Shown: positions 46,043 to 57,262, counted from the stretch's first letter. The stretch: 64,000 nucleotides of DNA from an uncultured Cohaesibacter sp. (GCF_963664735.1 NZ_OY761553.1:1193303-1257302), one strand, 5' to 3'. Translations and numbers: made by a program. Notes: a model not told the origin generated them from the sequence alone.

Positions 46043-47290
46043 GTGTCTGACCAATCTGCTCCACATGCTCATCCCACGCTATCAGACATTATGCAGGCTG
46101 CCGAGAAAATTTCGGGCGCCGTTCTGCGTACGCCAACTCTGCCAGCCAAGCAACTTTCCGATATCCTTGGTGCCGAGATTTACGTCAAATATGACAATAT
46201 GCAGATAACGAACGCGTTCAAGGAAAGAGGAGCACTTAACAAGCTGCTCTCACTCTCCGAAGCCGAACGCAAGCGTGGCGTCATTGCCATGTCAGCGGGC
46301 AATCATGCGCAAGCTGTTGCCTTGCATGCAACACGGCTCGGCATTCCTTCGCTGATCGTCATGCCCGAATTTACACCATTTGTGAAAATCGCGGCGACCA
46401 AGGGGTTTGGCGCAGATGTGGTGCTAGAGGGTGAAACGGTTGCCGAAGCGGGGGAAGCCGCTCTCCGGCTTGCAGAAAATCGGGGAATGACCTTTGTGCA
46501 TCCCTATGACGATTTTCATATCATTGCCGGTCAAGGAACAATTGCACTGGAAATGCTTGCTGATGTGCCAGATCTGGAAACCCTTATTGTCCCGATTGGC
46601 GGGGGCGGATTGATTTCAGGCATTGCGATAGCCGCCAAAGCCATCAATCCAGCCATAGAGGTCATCGGCGTTGAAACCGAACTCTACCCGACCATGTATA
46701 ATGAACTCAAACATGCGGATTTATTCTGTGGTGGCCAATCATTGGCAGAAGGCATTGCTGTTAAAAAGGCGGGCCAACTGACCAGCAGCATCGCATCCAA
46801 GTTTCTGGATGATGTTTTGCTGGTAACCGAAGTCGAAATCGAACGTGCCATCAACGCTTTTGCGACCTATCTCAAAACCATGGCGGAAGGCGCAGGTGCT
46901 ACCGGGCTTGCAGCGGTCATCAGTGAGCCGGAGCGGTTTAAAAACCGCAAGGTTGGACTTGTCCTGAGCGGCGGCAATATCGATCCGCGCCTGCTCTCTT
47001 CCATTATAGTCCGGCAACTTGGTCGCAAGCAGCAGATCGTCGGATTACGCATTACAATACCGGATCGACCGGGCATCCTTGCCGAGCTGTCAAAAATCAT
47101 AGGTGACTTGGGCGGCAACATTCTGGAAGTCGACCACCATCGGACATTCCTGAATGTGCCTGTAAAAGGAGCTTCCATCGATATTACGATTGAAACGCGT
47201 GATGCCCATCATGCAAAAGAAATCGTCATGGCAATTGAATCGGCAGGGCACAGAGTAGAACATCTGAACAAACCAGACGGCTCTGACTAA
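46043..47290 (+). CDS. Threonine ammonia-lyase with C-terminal ACT domain
   Basis: PLP enzyme that deaminates threonine to 2-oxobutyrate, for isoleucine synthesis or threonine breakdown. The PLP lysine is Lys60 in NAFKERGALN, with the phosphate loop PIGGGGLISG. Residues about 330-405 form one ACT domain (LRITIPDRPGILAELSKIIG), so it is the short 415-residue form rather than long IlvA. The start is a GTG at 46043. It is likely allosterically controlled. Serine dehydratase activity is also possible. Confidence 0.93.
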   Translation: MSDQSAPHAHPTLSDIMQAAEKISGAVLRTPTLPAKQLSDILGAEIYVKYDNMQITNAFKERGALNKLLSLSEAERKRGVIAMSAGNHAQAVALHATRLGIPSLIVMPEFTPFVKIAATKGFGADVVLEGETVAEAGEAALRLAENRGMTFVHPYDDFHIIAGQGTIALEMLADVPDLETLIVPIGGGGLISGIAIAAKAINPAIEVIGVETELYPTMYNELKHADLFCGGQSLAEGIAVKKAGQLTSSIASKFLDDVLLVTEVEIERAINAFATYLKTMAEGAGATGLAAVISEPERFKNRKVGLVLSGGNIDPRLLSSIIVRQLGRKQQIVGLRITIPDRPGILAELSKIIGDLGGNILEVDHHRTFLNVPVKGASIDITIETRDAHHAKEIVMAIESAGHRVEHLNKPDGSD

Positions 47291-47446
47291 AATTATTAAC
47301 TAAGTTAAAGTCGAATAACTTGCTCCAGCCAGATGAAATTCTGTGAATTGAGCACAAAAAACGCGTTTGCTTGATTTTGTTAACCAGATTACAGCGACCG
47401 CACAAAGATAATCGACTTACGACTTACTTGTTTAACGAGATTAGCC

Positions 47447-49186
47447 ATGAGACCGATATCAAATAGCAATAATACCAGCTCACAGCAGGAGTTGGAGCAG
47501 ATCTGTTCATTCATAACAGAAGGACTACCCCAGAATAGATTTCTTGCTGTTTCGACCAAAACAGCTTCTGAACTGGGTCAAGTTTCAACAAAACTGACAG
47601 GATCATCGGCAGCTTTCGCTAATCTAAGCTCTCTATTTCAGGCTCCTATTTCAGGTGCGGCCGTAGGGGTTTTGGGCCAGCCGAAACACTTGAGCAAATT
47701 GTTTGGCAGCACAGATAAATCCAGAATTATCGACAATAGCCAAGCCCATGGCGAAGCGCTTGCAACAACCGGCTTGAACCAAAATTGGATCATGGCCGCA
47801 TACGCAAAACTTCTAATGGAACTTCTTCCGGTTGTTGCTAAAACCAACCGGGCCGGTAGCAAAGCCTTTATCGCAGAAATGCAGTCTGTCATCGGGGCCA
47901 CCTTTGCCGAGATGATTGGTACGCTCACGGCTTTCTCGGAAGCCAGAAAAATGTCCGGAGCAAATGGCAATTGTGACTTGGGCAATTTGAGAAGCTTGGC
48001 CAATGCCGTTGTCGAAATAAACCAGATATGCGCTGACATGGCACTGCTCTCTCGGAACACACACACTGGCACGACCAACGTTCAGGCAATTTCTGCAGCT
48101 GTCGCCGAGTTGGCAGGCTCAATAGAGCAAATTTCAGAAACATCCGAACTGACCGCAGCTGGCGCAGAAATGACGAACGGCACCGTTTCCCAGGGACTGA
48201 ACACCATGCACTCGGTCTCATTGGCAATTACCAATATCGCGTCCGCTTCCTCTCAGACGGAATCAAGCCTTAACGAGTTGGTGCAAGCATCTGAGCAGAT
48301 CGGATCCTTCTTGTCGGTTATCGACAAAATTGCAAATCAGACAAATCTGCTGGCTCTCAACGCAACCATCGAGGCGGCGCGCGCTGGCGAAGCGGGCAAA
48401 GGCTTTGCAGTTGTTGCAAACGAAGTCAAGGCTCTCGCGGGACAAACGACCAAGGCGACAGAAGATATTACCAATCGTATCAATGCCTTGAGTGAGGGCA
48501 TGCGGACGATTCAAACGGCGGTTTCATCCTCCCGTAAAGCGATTGGCGATGGAGAAACCGCTATTGAAGGCGCAAACCATCTGATGGCCGAAATTGGAAC
48601 TCAGGTGGGAGAAGTAAACCGGAACATGCAGGAAGTCTCCCAAATCATTCAGCAGCAAACGGTTGCTACTCAGGAGATCTCAGAATCTGTGGCTGGCGTG
48701 GCTAAACTGAATACGGAAAATGAGAAAATGCTGTTTGCCATGTCTGATACTTTGCAAAACAGCAACGACCATTTTTCAAAGAATGCCCAGAACTGGTTCC
48801 AGGACGGATCGGCCCTTTCACTCTGCGAAATGGCCAAAATCGACCATGTCTTCTTTACAAAGCGCGTTGTCAATGTTCTGACGGGCCGCGAAGATGCAAA
48901 AACGGCGAAGCTTTCCGATCATCACAATTGTCGTCTCGGGGTTTGGTATGACGGCATCAATGACCCCGACATTCGAAACAATCAAGCCTTCAAAGCTCTG
49001 AAGGAACCTCACAAGCAGGTGCACGATCTGGCCAATCAAATCATTGATGAATACACCAAGGGAAATACTGAAGGAGCCTTTAACAAACTCCGCGCCCTTG
49101 AGGATGCGAGTACGGCGGTCATTACCAGTATTGCGTCCCTGATTTCGGTACTGGAGCAAAAAGAGGGCCTCAGGCGAGCAGGTTGA
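47447..49186 (+). CDS. Soluble methyl-accepting chemoreceptor with CZB domain
   Basis: A 579-residue receptor with no membrane segment, so cytoplasmic. Residues 1-190 are a sensory region without a recognised domain. Residues 200-440 are the signalling coiled coil with the hairpin tip [20 protein letters not shown] and [16 protein letters not shown]. Residues 465-570 are a CZB zinc-binding domain: His in [11 protein letters not shown], His/Cys in [11 protein letters not shown], and His in [14 protein letters not shown] domains sense zinc or hypochlorous acid through the Cys-zinc centre. No che genes are near. A terminator follows. Confidence 0.93.
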   Translation: MRPISNSNNTSSQQELEQICSFITEGLPQNRFLAVSTKTASELGQVSTKLTGSSAAFANLSSLFQAPISGAAVGVLGQPKHLSKLFGSTDKSRIIDNSQAHGEALATTGLNQNWIMAAYAKLLMELLPVVAKTNRAGSKAFIAEMQSVIGATFAEMIGTLTAFSEARKMSGANGNCDLGNLRSLANAVVEINQICADMALLSRNTHTGTTNVQAISAAVAELAGSIEQISETSELTAAGAEMTNGTVSQGLNTMHSVSLAITNIASASSQTESSLNELVQASEQIGSFLSVIDKIANQTNLLALNATIEAARAGEAGKGFAVVANEVKALAGQTTKATEDITNRINALSEGMRTIQTAVSSSRKAIGDGETAIEGANHLMAEIGTQVGEVNRNMQEVSQIIQQQTVATQEISESVAGVAKLNTENEKMLFAMSDTLQNSNDHFSKNAQNWFQDGSALSLCEMAKIDHVFFTKRVVNVLTGREDAKTAKLSDHHNCRLGVWYDGINDPDIRNNQAFKALKEPHKQVHDLANQIIDEYTKGNTEGAFNKLRALEDASTAVITSIASLISVLEQKEGLRRAG

Positions 49187-49218
49187 TTATTAAGCCTGGC
49201 CTGCATCACAATGTCATG

Positions 49219-49254
49219 AAAGCGAGTTGTTACAAGGGCAACTCGCTTTTTATC
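49219..49254 (+). terminator. Intrinsic terminator of the chemoreceptor gene
   Basis: AAAGCGAGTTG and CAACTCGCTTT form a perfect 11-base stem with a nine-base loop, followed by TTATC. Confidence 0.88.
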
Positions 49255-49468
49255 TTGCCATAATGTCATCCCCTCTCACTGGCCGTTGCGGCCAGCTGTG
49301 TCATTGCATATCCGCCGGCCAAACGCCTTTATCGCTGATATTGGGTGAACGAAACTTTCCTGCAATACTTGAAAACATCCATTCAACGCCTCACCTATTC
49401 AGTATGTTCGAGGGCGAGACCTGCTCTTGACTATAACTTTGACTGGGCCAGAAAGGACTCCCAATTCA

Positions 49469-49987
49469 ATGAACAACGCCAATGCCGCCTATGAACGTGA
49501 CAGTGAGCGCAGAAATGCCTATGACCCTTATGCGCATCCCGCTTTGTTTGATGGGGTTCTATCGCGCCGTACGCTGGCATTTTTCATTGATGCCTTTGTT
49601 ATCATGGTCCTCATGGTTGCAGCCTCGATGATCATTGCTGTTATCGGAATTATCACCTTCGGCTTGGGCTGGCTGCTATACGCCATTCTTTTGCCACTTG
49701 TAGCCCTGCCCTATATCGCTATGACACTCGGAGGCTATAGAGCTTCCACGATTGGCATGCGCATGATGGGGCTAGAGATGCGCCTGTGGTATGGGGCCAA
49801 GCCATATGCCATGCTGGCCGTTATGCATAGCATCCTGTTCTGGGTCGGGAATACAATCCTGACCCCGTTCATCGTTCTGCTGGGCCTTTTTACCAAACGC
49901 AAACAATTGCTGCACGACATGATTCTTGGAACGATGATCATGGATCGTGACGCTCTAAATGAGCTGGAATCTTACAGCAGCTTTTAA
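49469..49987 (+). CDS. RDD-family membrane protein
   Basis: A 172-residue inner-membrane protein of the RDD family, function unclear; some members are linked to sodium/proton exchange or osmotolerance. Membrane segments lie near residues 40-62, 68-92 and 120-145. The RDD signature begins at LSRRTLAFFIDAFVIMVLM (Arg and Asp) and the loop GYRASTIGMRMMGLEM is typical. ATG 49469 has AAGGA about 11 bases upstream; a TTG at 49427 would add 14 residues. A terminator follows. Confidence 0.88.
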   Translation: MNNANAAYERDSERRNAYDPYAHPALFDGVLSRRTLAFFIDAFVIMVLMVAASMIIAVIGIITFGLGWLLYAILLPLVALPYIAMTLGGYRASTIGMRMMGLEMRLWYGAKPYAMLAVMHSILFWVGNTILTPFIVLLGLFTKRKQLLHDMILGTMIMDRDALNELESYSSF

Positions 49988-50018
49988 TCTGGTCTGACAC
50001 AGAGTTTTGATTCATTGT

Positions 50019-50043
50019 GCCCGCTTAATGCGGGCTTTTTGTA
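50019..50043 (+). terminator. Intrinsic terminator of the RDD gene
   Basis: GCCCGC and GCGGGC pair with a TTAAT loop, followed by TTTTTGT. Confidence 0.88.
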
Positions 50044-50264
50044 TTTTGGGCATCCGAAAAGTTCTCGAAACACTGGCGACTTGCGACAATTTCCTTGCGA
50101 GATATGCCAGATTGCCTTTGCAAATAGGCTGATAATCTGGTTTCCTGTTGCCTCGAAGCGGGGCGCTTTGATTCAGAATTTTTAGCTCATATATTGGCCT
50201 TGACTATTCTCTGAGAGACTGTGTCTGGTCATGCTGTGTCATACCGGCAAGGATAATTTTACGC

Positions 50265-52091
50265 ATGCACCTTACTGCCGAAGTGCAAATGTGGCTCACG
50301 TTTGCGGTTATCCTGTTTACAATTGTTTCGTACAGTTTTGAGTCTTTTGCTATTGAAATAACTGCCTTGGGATCTTTGTTGATCCTGATGCTGATTTTTG
50401 TCGGCCTGCCAGCCACTTCCGATGCGGCCAATCTGGTCACGCTGGATGATCTCGTTGCTGGTTTTGCAAACCCTGCCCTTCTTGCTGTTCTGGCGCTTTT
50501 GGTGATTGGCCAGGGGCTATTCCAGACCGACGCCCTGGACAAGCCCGCACAATTCATCACCAGACTGGCGAAAAAACATCGCTACATGGCCTTCGTGGGT
50601 GTCTATTTATCAGCTGCATTTACCAGCGCCTTTATCAATAATACTCCAGTTGTGGTCATGTTCATTCCGATCATGTCGGTCGTGGCGATGAATCTGCGCC
50701 TTTCGTCATCAAAGGTTTTGATGCCCCTCTCGTTCATTTCCATACTCGGCGGCATGACGACCCTGATCGGTTCATCAACCAACCTTTTGGTCGCAGAAGC
50801 TGCGCGCAAGGCCGGGGTTCTTGATCTCAAATTCTTCGATTTCACTGAAATCGCCATCATGGTTTCAGGAATTGGCGCTGTCTATGCACTGCTTGTGATG
50901 CCCAAGATCTTGCAAGACAGAAAGAGCATGGCCGACCAGATGAGCCAAAGTACGGGCAAGCAATTCATTGCCCAGATCCCCTTGACGGAGGGGGATGCGC
51001 TTGTCGGCAAGAAAGCCGTCGCGGGCATGTTTCCAGATCTTAAAAACATGACTGTACGTTTGGTTCAGCGTGGTGAAACTCCCTATCTCCCGCCGTTTGA
51101 CAATGTCACACTTCAGCCCGGCGACACCGTTGTTGTGGCAGCCACACGACATGCACTCACAGCCGCTCTCAAAGGCGGTCATAAAATGGCCAAGGCGGTT
51201 GAAGAGAGCCGCGAGAACGAAACCTCGCCAATGACGGACTTCACTTTGGCAGAAGTGATCGTCCCCCCTGCTTCGCGCTTGTCTGGACAAACCATTGCGC
51301 AAGCGTCTTTCCGTTCAAAAACCCACTGTATCGTTCTGGGTGTACAGCGACGCTCCCGTATGCCCCGCATGGCCATGAGTGACATAAGGCTAGAAGCTGG
51401 CGACGTGCTGCTCGTGGGAGGTGCCCGCGATGATGTTGAAGCACTGCGCCTCAACAAGGATCTACTGCTTATCGAGCTTTCCAGCACCGATGTGCCACAG
51501 CGTCGTTACGCACCTCGGGCGATTATGATTTTCCTTGCTACAGCAATAGCAACGGCTTCCGGAATTCTGCCCATTGCGACGTCGGCGCTCGCCGGTGCCT
51601 TTTTCATGATCGTCTTCAAGTGCCTCAACCTTCGGCAAGCCGTTCGAGCGCTCGATACACGCATCTATATGCTGGTCGGATCTTCGCTGGCCAGTGCTGT
51701 TGCCTTGCAGAATACCGGCGGCGCAAAGTTCATCGCAGGTGCTGTTGTAGATGCCATGCAAGGTCAGGAAGGATGGGTACTGCTGTCTGGTCTATTCCTT
51801 CTTATCGCAGTGCTTACCAATATTCTGTCCAACAATGCGACCGCTGTTCTGTTCGCCCCCATCGCCATTTCCATTGCGAACCAGACCGGATTACCAGTTG
51901 AGCCATTTATCGTTTGCGTGATTTTGGCGGCCAACTGTTCCTTTGCAACGCCGATCGGCTATCAAACCAACCTATTGGTCATGGGCCCGGGGCATTATCG
52001 CTTCGCGGATTTCCTGTTTGCCGGTATCCCGCTTATGATCATCATTTGGCTGAGCTTTACTCTGATCGCGCCTTGGTACTATGGTTTATGA
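50265..52091 (+). CDS. SLC13-family permease with two RCK-C domains
   Basis: A 608-residue sodium/solute symporter of the DASS/SLC13 type, substrates usually dicarboxylates, sulfate or citrate. The two transmembrane halves (residues about 8-220 and 420-605) each hold a re-entrant motif: FINNTPVVVMFIPIM plus GSSTNLLVAEAA in the first, ILSNNATAVLFAPIAI and TPIGYQTNLLVMGPG in the second. Between them are two RCK-C/TrkA-C domains (residues about 240-310 and 330-400), thought to bind regulatory ligands. Its substrate is not clear from neighbours. Confidence 0.92.
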   Translation: MHLTAEVQMWLTFAVILFTIVSYSFESFAIEITALGSLLILMLIFVGLPATSDAANLVTLDDLVAGFANPALLAVLALLVIGQGLFQTDALDKPAQFITRLAKKHRYMAFVGVYLSAAFTSAFINNTPVVVMFIPIMSVVAMNLRLSSSKVLMPLSFISILGGMTTLIGSSTNLLVAEAARKAGVLDLKFFDFTEIAIMVSGIGAVYALLVMPKILQDRKSMADQMSQSTGKQFIAQIPLTEGDALVGKKAVAGMFPDLKNMTVRLVQRGETPYLPPFDNVTLQPGDTVVVAATRHALTAALKGGHKMAKAVEESRENETSPMTDFTLAEVIVPPASRLSGQTIAQASFRSKTHCIVLGVQRRSRMPRMAMSDIRLEAGDVLLVGGARDDVEALRLNKDLLLIELSSTDVPQRRYAPRAIMIFLATAIATASGILPIATSALAGAFFMIVFKCLNLRQAVRALDTRIYMLVGSSLASAVALQNTGGAKFIAGAVVDAMQGQEGWVLLSGLFLLIAVLTNILSNNATAVLFAPIAISIANQTGLPVEPFIVCVILAANCSFATPIGYQTNLLVMGPGHYRFADFLFAGIPLMIIIWLSFTLIAPWYYGL

Positions 52092-52222
52092 TCACCTGTT
52101 GACTGGACGCTATCTCGTTTACGCGGCTCTGATACAGCAGGATTCTCTATAGACCTCTGTCTTACTTTTCTTGTTTCTGCAAACATGGTTTGATTGGGTT
52201 TCATACGAAAGCATTGAAACTC

Positions 52223-52969
52223 ATGACAAGACACGCCCTCGAAAATCCTCAATTCTATCTGACAGCGCAACAGGATTGCCCCTATCTGGAAGGCCTGCAA
52301 GAGCGTAAGATTTTCACCTATCTTGTTGGTCCTGAAGCGAAAAATCTCAACGATCTGCTTTCAGTCGGCGGCTTCCGCCGCAGCCAGACGATTGCATACA
52401 GACCAGCCTGTGTTGATTGCAGGGCTTGCAAATCGGTGCGCGTGCTTGTTCCGCAATTCAGTTTTTCCAAAAATCAGCGAAAAGTCCTTAAGCACAATTC
52501 CGATCTGGTAAGGATCGTAAAGCCTGCGCAAACCAGTTCTGAGCAATTTGCCCTATTCAAACGCTATTTAAAATCGCGCCATGATGAAGGGGGAATGGTG
52601 GAGATGACCGAGGCGGACTATATCGCCATGGTCGAAGAAACCCACATCGACACAAGAATAGTCGAATATCGCCGCCGAGTAGAAGGGCACGGTATTACAC
52701 CCAATGAAGATGGCGAGCTTGTTGCCGTTGCGCTGACCGACGTGCTGGATGATGCGACCTCTATGGTCTACAGCTTTTTCAACCCTGATATGGGCAAGAG
52801 AAGTCTCGGCACATTCATCATTCTTGACCATATCCGGCAGGCAATCGAGAATGGGCTGGCTTTTGTGTATCTTGGCTACTGGGTCGCAGGCTCTCCCAAG
52901 ATGGCCTATAAAAAGCGTTTCAAGCCTCTGGAAATATTGAATAGCGACGGCTGGACCTGCCTTGATTAA
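52223..52969 (+). CDS. bpt: Aspartate/glutamate leucyltransferase Bpt (N-end rule)
   Basis: Transfers leucine from Leu-tRNA to proteins beginning with Asp or Glu, marking them for ClpS/ClpAP degradation. The 248-residue protein resembles bacterial and eukaryotic arginyl-transferases: [20 protein letters not shown] carries the Cys cluster, and [38 protein letters not shown] and [20 protein letters not shown] are diagnostic. ATG 52223 fits the family; an upstream TTG at 52190 would add 11 residues and neither has a strong ribosome site. Confidence 0.95.
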   Translation: MTRHALENPQFYLTAQQDCPYLEGLQERKIFTYLVGPEAKNLNDLLSVGGFRRSQTIAYRPACVDCRACKSVRVLVPQFSFSKNQRKVLKHNSDLVRIVKPAQTSSEQFALFKRYLKSRHDEGGMVEMTEADYIAMVEETHIDTRIVEYRRRVEGHGITPNEDGELVAVALTDVLDDATSMVYSFFNPDMGKRSLGTFIILDHIRQAIENGLAFVYLGYWVAGSPKMAYKKRFKPLEILNSDGWTCLD

Positions 52970-53041
52970 TTCTCATTTCTGTTGTTCTTGTCGAATGTTC
53001 CAGCTTTCTGGAATGACGAACAGATCAATGATGGGAATTAA

Positions 53042-54073
53042 ATGCTAATCCGGCTCAGATACTTTTTCGACTTTTGCATTTTGGCAGGGCTCATAGTTGG
53101 AGCAATCATTTCGGCTTTGGCTCTTCTTGGCTCAGTCATCCCCATTCTGGATGCCATCAATCATTTCCAACTTGTCATTCTTGTGCTTGGACTTGTCGCT
53201 CTTCTTGCAAGCTTCGTCTGGCCAAGCGCTCTTTCGGCCCTCAAATCCTATGGCCGCAAACTGGTCCTCTTCATTCTCTTGTGCTCGACCATCATATTGG
53301 GTCCAGAAGCTTTTGGTTACCTGACACAAAAAGATCCCGCCAACTATAAGACTGTTCAGGGGACAAGCCAGCCTCTCAAGCTGCTAAGCTTCAATGTTTA
53401 CATGGGAACTTGGGATAAAAAGGCGGTTGCCGACACCATCGTCAAAGCTGCCCCCGACATTGCAACATTGCAGGAATTCGCGCCGAAACGGTACAGAAAT
53501 CAACCAGACCTCAAAAAAGCCTACCCCTATCAGGCCCGTTGCCAGTCTTGGCGGATCTGTTCTTTAGCCATTCTTTCCAAACACAAGCTTACAGATATCA
53601 AATCCTATCAGTTGGGATCTCAAAACCAACGGAACCCGCTGCACGGCAAGCTATTGGCCGCGACGGTGCACGTGAGCGGCGCACAGCCTTTTCGCCTTTA
53701 TAGTGTCCATCTGGCATGGCCTCTACCTTTGTCGGAGAAGCAAAATCAGCTACAACGGCTGGAGCAAATTTTGTCAAGCGAACGAAAAACGTGGCCGTTG
53801 CAGGTACTTTCCGGGGACTTCAACTCGACGGGATGGTCCTATCGGTTAAATGGCTTTGCCAAGGCCTCTGGCCTTTTACGCAGAGACCGTCTCTTGCCGA
53901 CATTCCCCTCGCCCAATTCAGTCATCAAGCGTATCAGGCTACCAGCATTTCTGAGCCTTGATCATGTACTGACAAGCCCTCAAATCGGCATGAGCCCCAT
54001 AAAACGGATATCGGCCCCAGTCGGCGATCATTGGCCGATTGAAGGCTCGCTCTATATGCCCCAATTGCCTTGA
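53042..54073 (+). CDS. Membrane-anchored endonuclease/exonuclease/phosphatase-family protein
   Basis: A 343-residue protein. Residues 5-90 hold three membrane helices. Residues 110-343 are an EEP-fold hydrolase with the full metal and catalytic set: Asn in LSFNVYMG, Glu in TLQEFAPK, His in YSVHLAW, Asp/Asn in SGDFNSTGW, and Asp/His in LSLDHV and VGDHWPI. The active site should face the periplasm. EEP members cleave nucleic acids, phosphoinositides or sphingomyelin, so the substrate is open. It is convergent with parC, and the two share a hairpin at 54092-54113. Confidence 0.88.
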   Translation: MLIRLRYFFDFCILAGLIVGAIISALALLGSVIPILDAINHFQLVILVLGLVALLASFVWPSALSALKSYGRKLVLFILLCSTIILGPEAFGYLTQKDPANYKTVQGTSQPLKLLSFNVYMGTWDKKAVADTIVKAAPDIATLQEFAPKRYRNQPDLKKAYPYQARCQSWRICSLAILSKHKLTDIKSYQLGSQNQRNPLHGKLLAATVHVSGAQPFRLYSVHLAWPLPLSEKQNQLQRLEQILSSERKTWPLQVLSGDFNSTGWSYRLNGFAKASGLLRRDRLLPTFPSPNSVIKRIRLPAFLSLDHVLTSPQIGMSPIKRISAPVGDHWPIEGSLYMPQLP

Positions 54074-54086
54074 GTTGGTGCATTTA

Positions 54087-54113
54087 TCAAAACACCGGAG
54101 CAAGCCCCGGTGT
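54087..54113 (-). terminator. Intrinsic terminator of parC
   Basis: Read leftward, ACACCGG and CCGGTGT pair (with GGC/GCT next to the loop), followed by TTTTGATAAAT. It may also stop the convergent transcript. Confidence 0.8.
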
Positions 54114-54119
54114 AAAGAA

Positions 54120-56360
54120 TCAATTCTCGAATTTGTTGCTGCGCGGGAAGCCATTTGGCGGCAGTCGCCCGGCCTGTCCGCGCTCACCAAGCCATTCAGC
54201 CAAATCATCCATGGAGCGCTGATAGCTGCGGGCTGAGCTGTCTATCCATGTGAGGCCGTCCTCTGCCTTGAAGACCTTCACGTCGGAAACGCCACCGTCC
54301 TTGTAACGCTGAAGCATGACGCCTCGACCTCTGTTCATTTCAGAGAGTTGCTCGAGCGGGAAGATCAATAGCTTGCGGTTTTCACCAATAACAGCGATCT
54401 GGTCGCCCTCAGCGACCCGACAAAGTTTGGCTTCGGCCGGGGCTGAAACGTTCAAGATCTGCTTGCCCTTGCGGGTATTGGCAACAAGATTGTCTTCGCT
54501 GGTTATGAACCCGCGGCCATCCGTTGCTGAAAGCAGAAGCTTGCGGCCAGCGACATGAACGAACATGTCGACCACATCCACTCCGGGCTCCATATCGATG
54601 ATTACACGGATCGGCTCTCCGTGCCCTCTACCACCGGGTAGCTTATCGGCTTGAATGGTGAAGAACTTGCCATTGGTGCCCATCAACAAGAGCTTGTCGG
54701 TTGTTTCCGCCTGTAGCGCCAGTTTGAGCTTGTCACCATCCTTGAAGTTCAGGCTACCCAGATCCGAAATATGCCCCTTGAGCGCACGAATCCAGCCTTT
54801 TTCAGAGAGAACCAGCGTTACAGGTTCACGCTCGACCATAGCCAGATTGATGTCTTCGATGTCCCGCTCGCTGGCTTCGCCAAAACTCGTACGACGGCGG
54901 CCAAGTTCTGTATCCGGGCCAAACATCTTGTAAATTTCACGAATTTCCTGTGCAATCCGATCCCATTGCAAAGTAACGGAATCGAGCATTTCGAGCAACT
55001 CCGCACGTTCCTTGCTCAGATTGTCATGCTCGGTGCGGATCTCGATTTCTTCGAGCTTACGCAAGGAGCGCAAACGCATGTTGAGGATCGCTTCGGCCTG
55101 CACTTCCGACAGACTGAAGCTTTTCATCAGCTCTGCCTTGGGCTCATCCTCATAGCGGATGATGCGGATCACTTCATCGAGATTGAGATAGGCAATCAAA
55201 TAGCCGTCAAGCACTTCAAGGCGATGTTCGATCTTGCCCAGACGGAAGCGTGAGCGACGCTGAAGCACCTCGCGCCGGTGATTGAGCCATTGCCGCAACA
55301 CCTCGCGCACACCAAGCACGCGCGGCACACCATGTTCGGTCAACACATTCATGTTGAGCGAAATCCGGCTTTCCAGATCCGTCAGCTTGAACAAAGCTTC
55401 CATCATCAGGTCCGGATCGACGGTACGGCTCTTTGGTTCCAGCACCACGCGGATATCTTCAGCTGATTCATCGCGAACATCGACCAGAAGCGGCAACTTG
55501 CGATTTTGAATGAGATCGGCAATGCGCTCGATCAGCCGCGATTTCTGCACCTGATAGGGAATCTCGGTGACGATGATCTGCCACGCCCCACGAGGCAGCT
55601 GTTCGATCTGCCATTTGGCGCGCACACGGAAGCCGCCGCGACCGGTCTTGTAGGCTTCCAGAATTTGCGCCTTGGGCTCGACGATCACGCCGCCGGTTGG
55701 GAAATCCGGTCCGGGCATGAGATCGAGCAATTTTTCATCGGTGCAATCAGGATTCTTGATTAGATGCAGGGATGCTTCGCACAGCTCGGAAACGTTATGA
55801 GGCGGAATGGAGGTTGCCATACCCACGGCAATACCGCTGGAACCATTCGCCAACAGGTTTGGAAAATTGGCAGGCATGACAACGGGTTCTTTGTCCTCGT
55901 TATCATAGGTCTCGCGGAAATCGACTGAATCTTCGTCCAGCCCTTCCATCATCAGGCGGGCGACTTCGGTCATGCGGGCTTCGGTATAACGCATGGCAGC
56001 CGCGCTGTCGCCGTCGATATTGCCGAAGTTGCCCTGTCCATCCACCATAGGATAGCGGGAAGCAAATCCCTGCGCCAGACGCACCATGGCATCATAAACG
56101 GCCGTATCACCATGCGGATGATATTTACCGATAACATCGCCGACCACTCGGGCGGACTTTTTGAAGCCGCCGGAAGGGTCCATCTTGAGTTGCCGCATGG
56201 CATAGAGAATGCGTCGATGCACCGGTTTAAGGCCATCGCGAACATCTGGCAGCGCACGCTGCGTAATCGTTGACAAGGCGTAAGCTAGATATCGCTCTTC
56301 CAGCGCTTCGCGCAGGTTGATGCTCTCAAACTCGCCGGACTTTACAATTTCGTTTCCCAT
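54120..56360 (-). CDS. parC: DNA topoisomerase IV subunit A
   Basis: Breaks and rejoins DNA to decatenate chromosomes. The 746-residue protein has the active-site Tyr125 in [10 protein letters not shown] and the quinolone-determining segment [14 protein letters not shown], with Thr86 and Asp90 in the two key positions. The C-terminal third is a beta-pinwheel with blades that are shorter and more diverged than GyrA, and the GyrA-box QRRGGKG is missing, so this is ParC and not GyrA. A terminator follows; parE is not in the window. Confidence 0.96.
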   Translation of the reverse strand: MGNEIVKSGEFESINLREALEERYLAYALSTITQRALPDVRDGLKPVHRRILYAMRQLKMDPSGGFKKSARVVGDVIGKYHPHGDTAVYDAMVRLAQGFASRYPMVDGQGNFGNIDGDSAAAMRYTEARMTEVARLMMEGLDEDSVDFRETYDNEDKEPVVMPANFPNLLANGSSGIAVGMATSIPPHNVSELCEASLHLIKNPDCTDEKLLDLMPGPDFPTGGVIVEPKAQILEAYKTGRGGFRVRAKWQIEQLPRGAWQIIVTEIPYQVQKSRLIERIADLIQNRKLPLLVDVRDESAEDIRVVLEPKSRTVDPDLMMEALFKLTDLESRISLNMNVLTEHGVPRVLGVREVLRQWLNHRREVLQRRSRFRLGKIEHRLEVLDGYLIAYLNLDEVIRIIRYEDEPKAELMKSFSLSEVQAEAILNMRLRSLRKLEEIEIRTEHDNLSKERAELLEMLDSVTLQWDRIAQEIREIYKMFGPDTELGRRRTSFGEASERDIEDINLAMVEREPVTLVLSEKGWIRALKGHISDLGSLNFKDGDKLKLALQAETTDKLLLMGTNGKFFTIQADKLPGGRGHGEPIRVIIDMEPGVDVVDMFVHVAGRKLLLSATDGRGFITSEDNLVANTRKGKQILNVSAPAEAKLCRVAEGDQIAVIGENRKLLIFPLEQLSEMNRGRGVMLQRYKDGGVSDVKVFKAEDGLTWIDSSARSYQRSMDDLAEWLGERGQAGRLPPNGFPRSNKFEN

Positions 56361-56463
56361 GCAGGTTGGTTATAGAAAAAGGGCGATTCGTGCAATTGTT
56401 TGATTGCGAATCACTCACATTCCTCAGGATTTCGACGCCCCACCCTCAAGGAATTCATAGTTT

Positions 56464-57204
56464 CTAGTCATCCATCACGAGATCTTTTCGGACTGCTTCG
56501 ATGAAATTCCGGCGCAACTCCGGTGCGTGTCGCCCCAATGGCTGATAAACATGACGATCCAGAAAAAAGGACGTCAGGGCAAAGCCTTCAGACAATTCTT
56601 CGAACGCCACCCTGTTGGACAGGCTTTCCCCGCGCAGAAAAGACGGCAGTGGCAACATGCGATCTTTGTAAGGCTGGCCGGCCTCCTGACATACAGCCCT
56701 GCCCGACTTGGGCGAGACATAGATCAGATTGTCCTTGCGCCCCGTTGCTGCGCATTGGGCCAGATCGAGGCCATATCCCAATTCGGTCAATAAAGCCAAC
56801 TCATAGCGCACCATAAGCTCGCCTGCGACATCGCCTTCTTCGAAGGCATCCACGATCACGCTCAGAGCCTGATACAGGTATGGATGGGCAACGCGTTCGG
56901 GCAATAGCCTTGTAAGCTCGGCAATGAATTGCACGCCATATGTGCCTAGAGGCAAGGCCATCAGCTTTGCGGCGCGGGATGTTTCAAGCTCGATTGCCAT
57001 TTGTCCAAGATGATTTTCCAGCCTGGCGCGCCACGTAACGGCGAGGCTGTTACCCGGCTGCAGTATGGGTTGCATCCTGCGCGAACGCCCGCCTTTGACC
57101 AGACCAAAAGCCCGGCCGTGTGCGCGCGTCATAACCTCCAGCAAAACGGAAGTTTCGCCGTGTTTTTTCGTGCCAAGAACGATCGCTTCGTCAGTCCATT
57201 CCAT
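56464..57204 (-). CDS. recO: DNA repair protein RecO
   Basis: Recombination mediator that helps load RecA on SSB-coated gaps. The 246-residue form begins MEWTDEAIVLGTKKHGETSV, the family start, at ATG 57204; it has an OB fold (residues 1-80) then a helical part. There is no ribosome site before this ATG. The frame is open to ATG 57267, and this 21-codon extension would run straight through a strong intrinsic terminator hairpin (57226-57262). RecO therefore depends on read-through or attenuation from the era transcript. Confidence 0.93.
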   Translation of the reverse strand: MEWTDEAIVLGTKKHGETSVLLEVMTRAHGRAFGLVKGGRSRRMQPILQPGNSLAVTWRARLENHLGQMAIELETSRAAKLMALPLGTYGVQFIAELTRLLPERVAHPYLYQALSVIVDAFEEGDVAGELMVRYELALLTELGYGLDLAQCAATGRKDNLIYVSPKSGRAVCQEAGQPYKDRMLPLPSFLRGESLSNRVAFEELSEGFALTSFFLDRHVYQPLGRHAPELRRNFIEAVRKDLVMDD

Positions 57205-57225
57205 GGGGCAAAGATGCTTTGATTT

Positions 57226-57262
57226 GCGAAAAAAGGGAAGAACCAAAGTTGGTTCCTCCCTT
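57226..57262 (-). terminator. Intrinsic terminator or attenuator between era and recO
   Basis: In the leftward RNA AAGGGAGGAACCAA pairs with TTGGTTCTTCCCTT over 14 positions (one mismatch) with a two-base loop gap, followed by six T. It ends about 22 bases before recO ATG 57204, too close for a full promoter in between. Confidence 0.85.
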
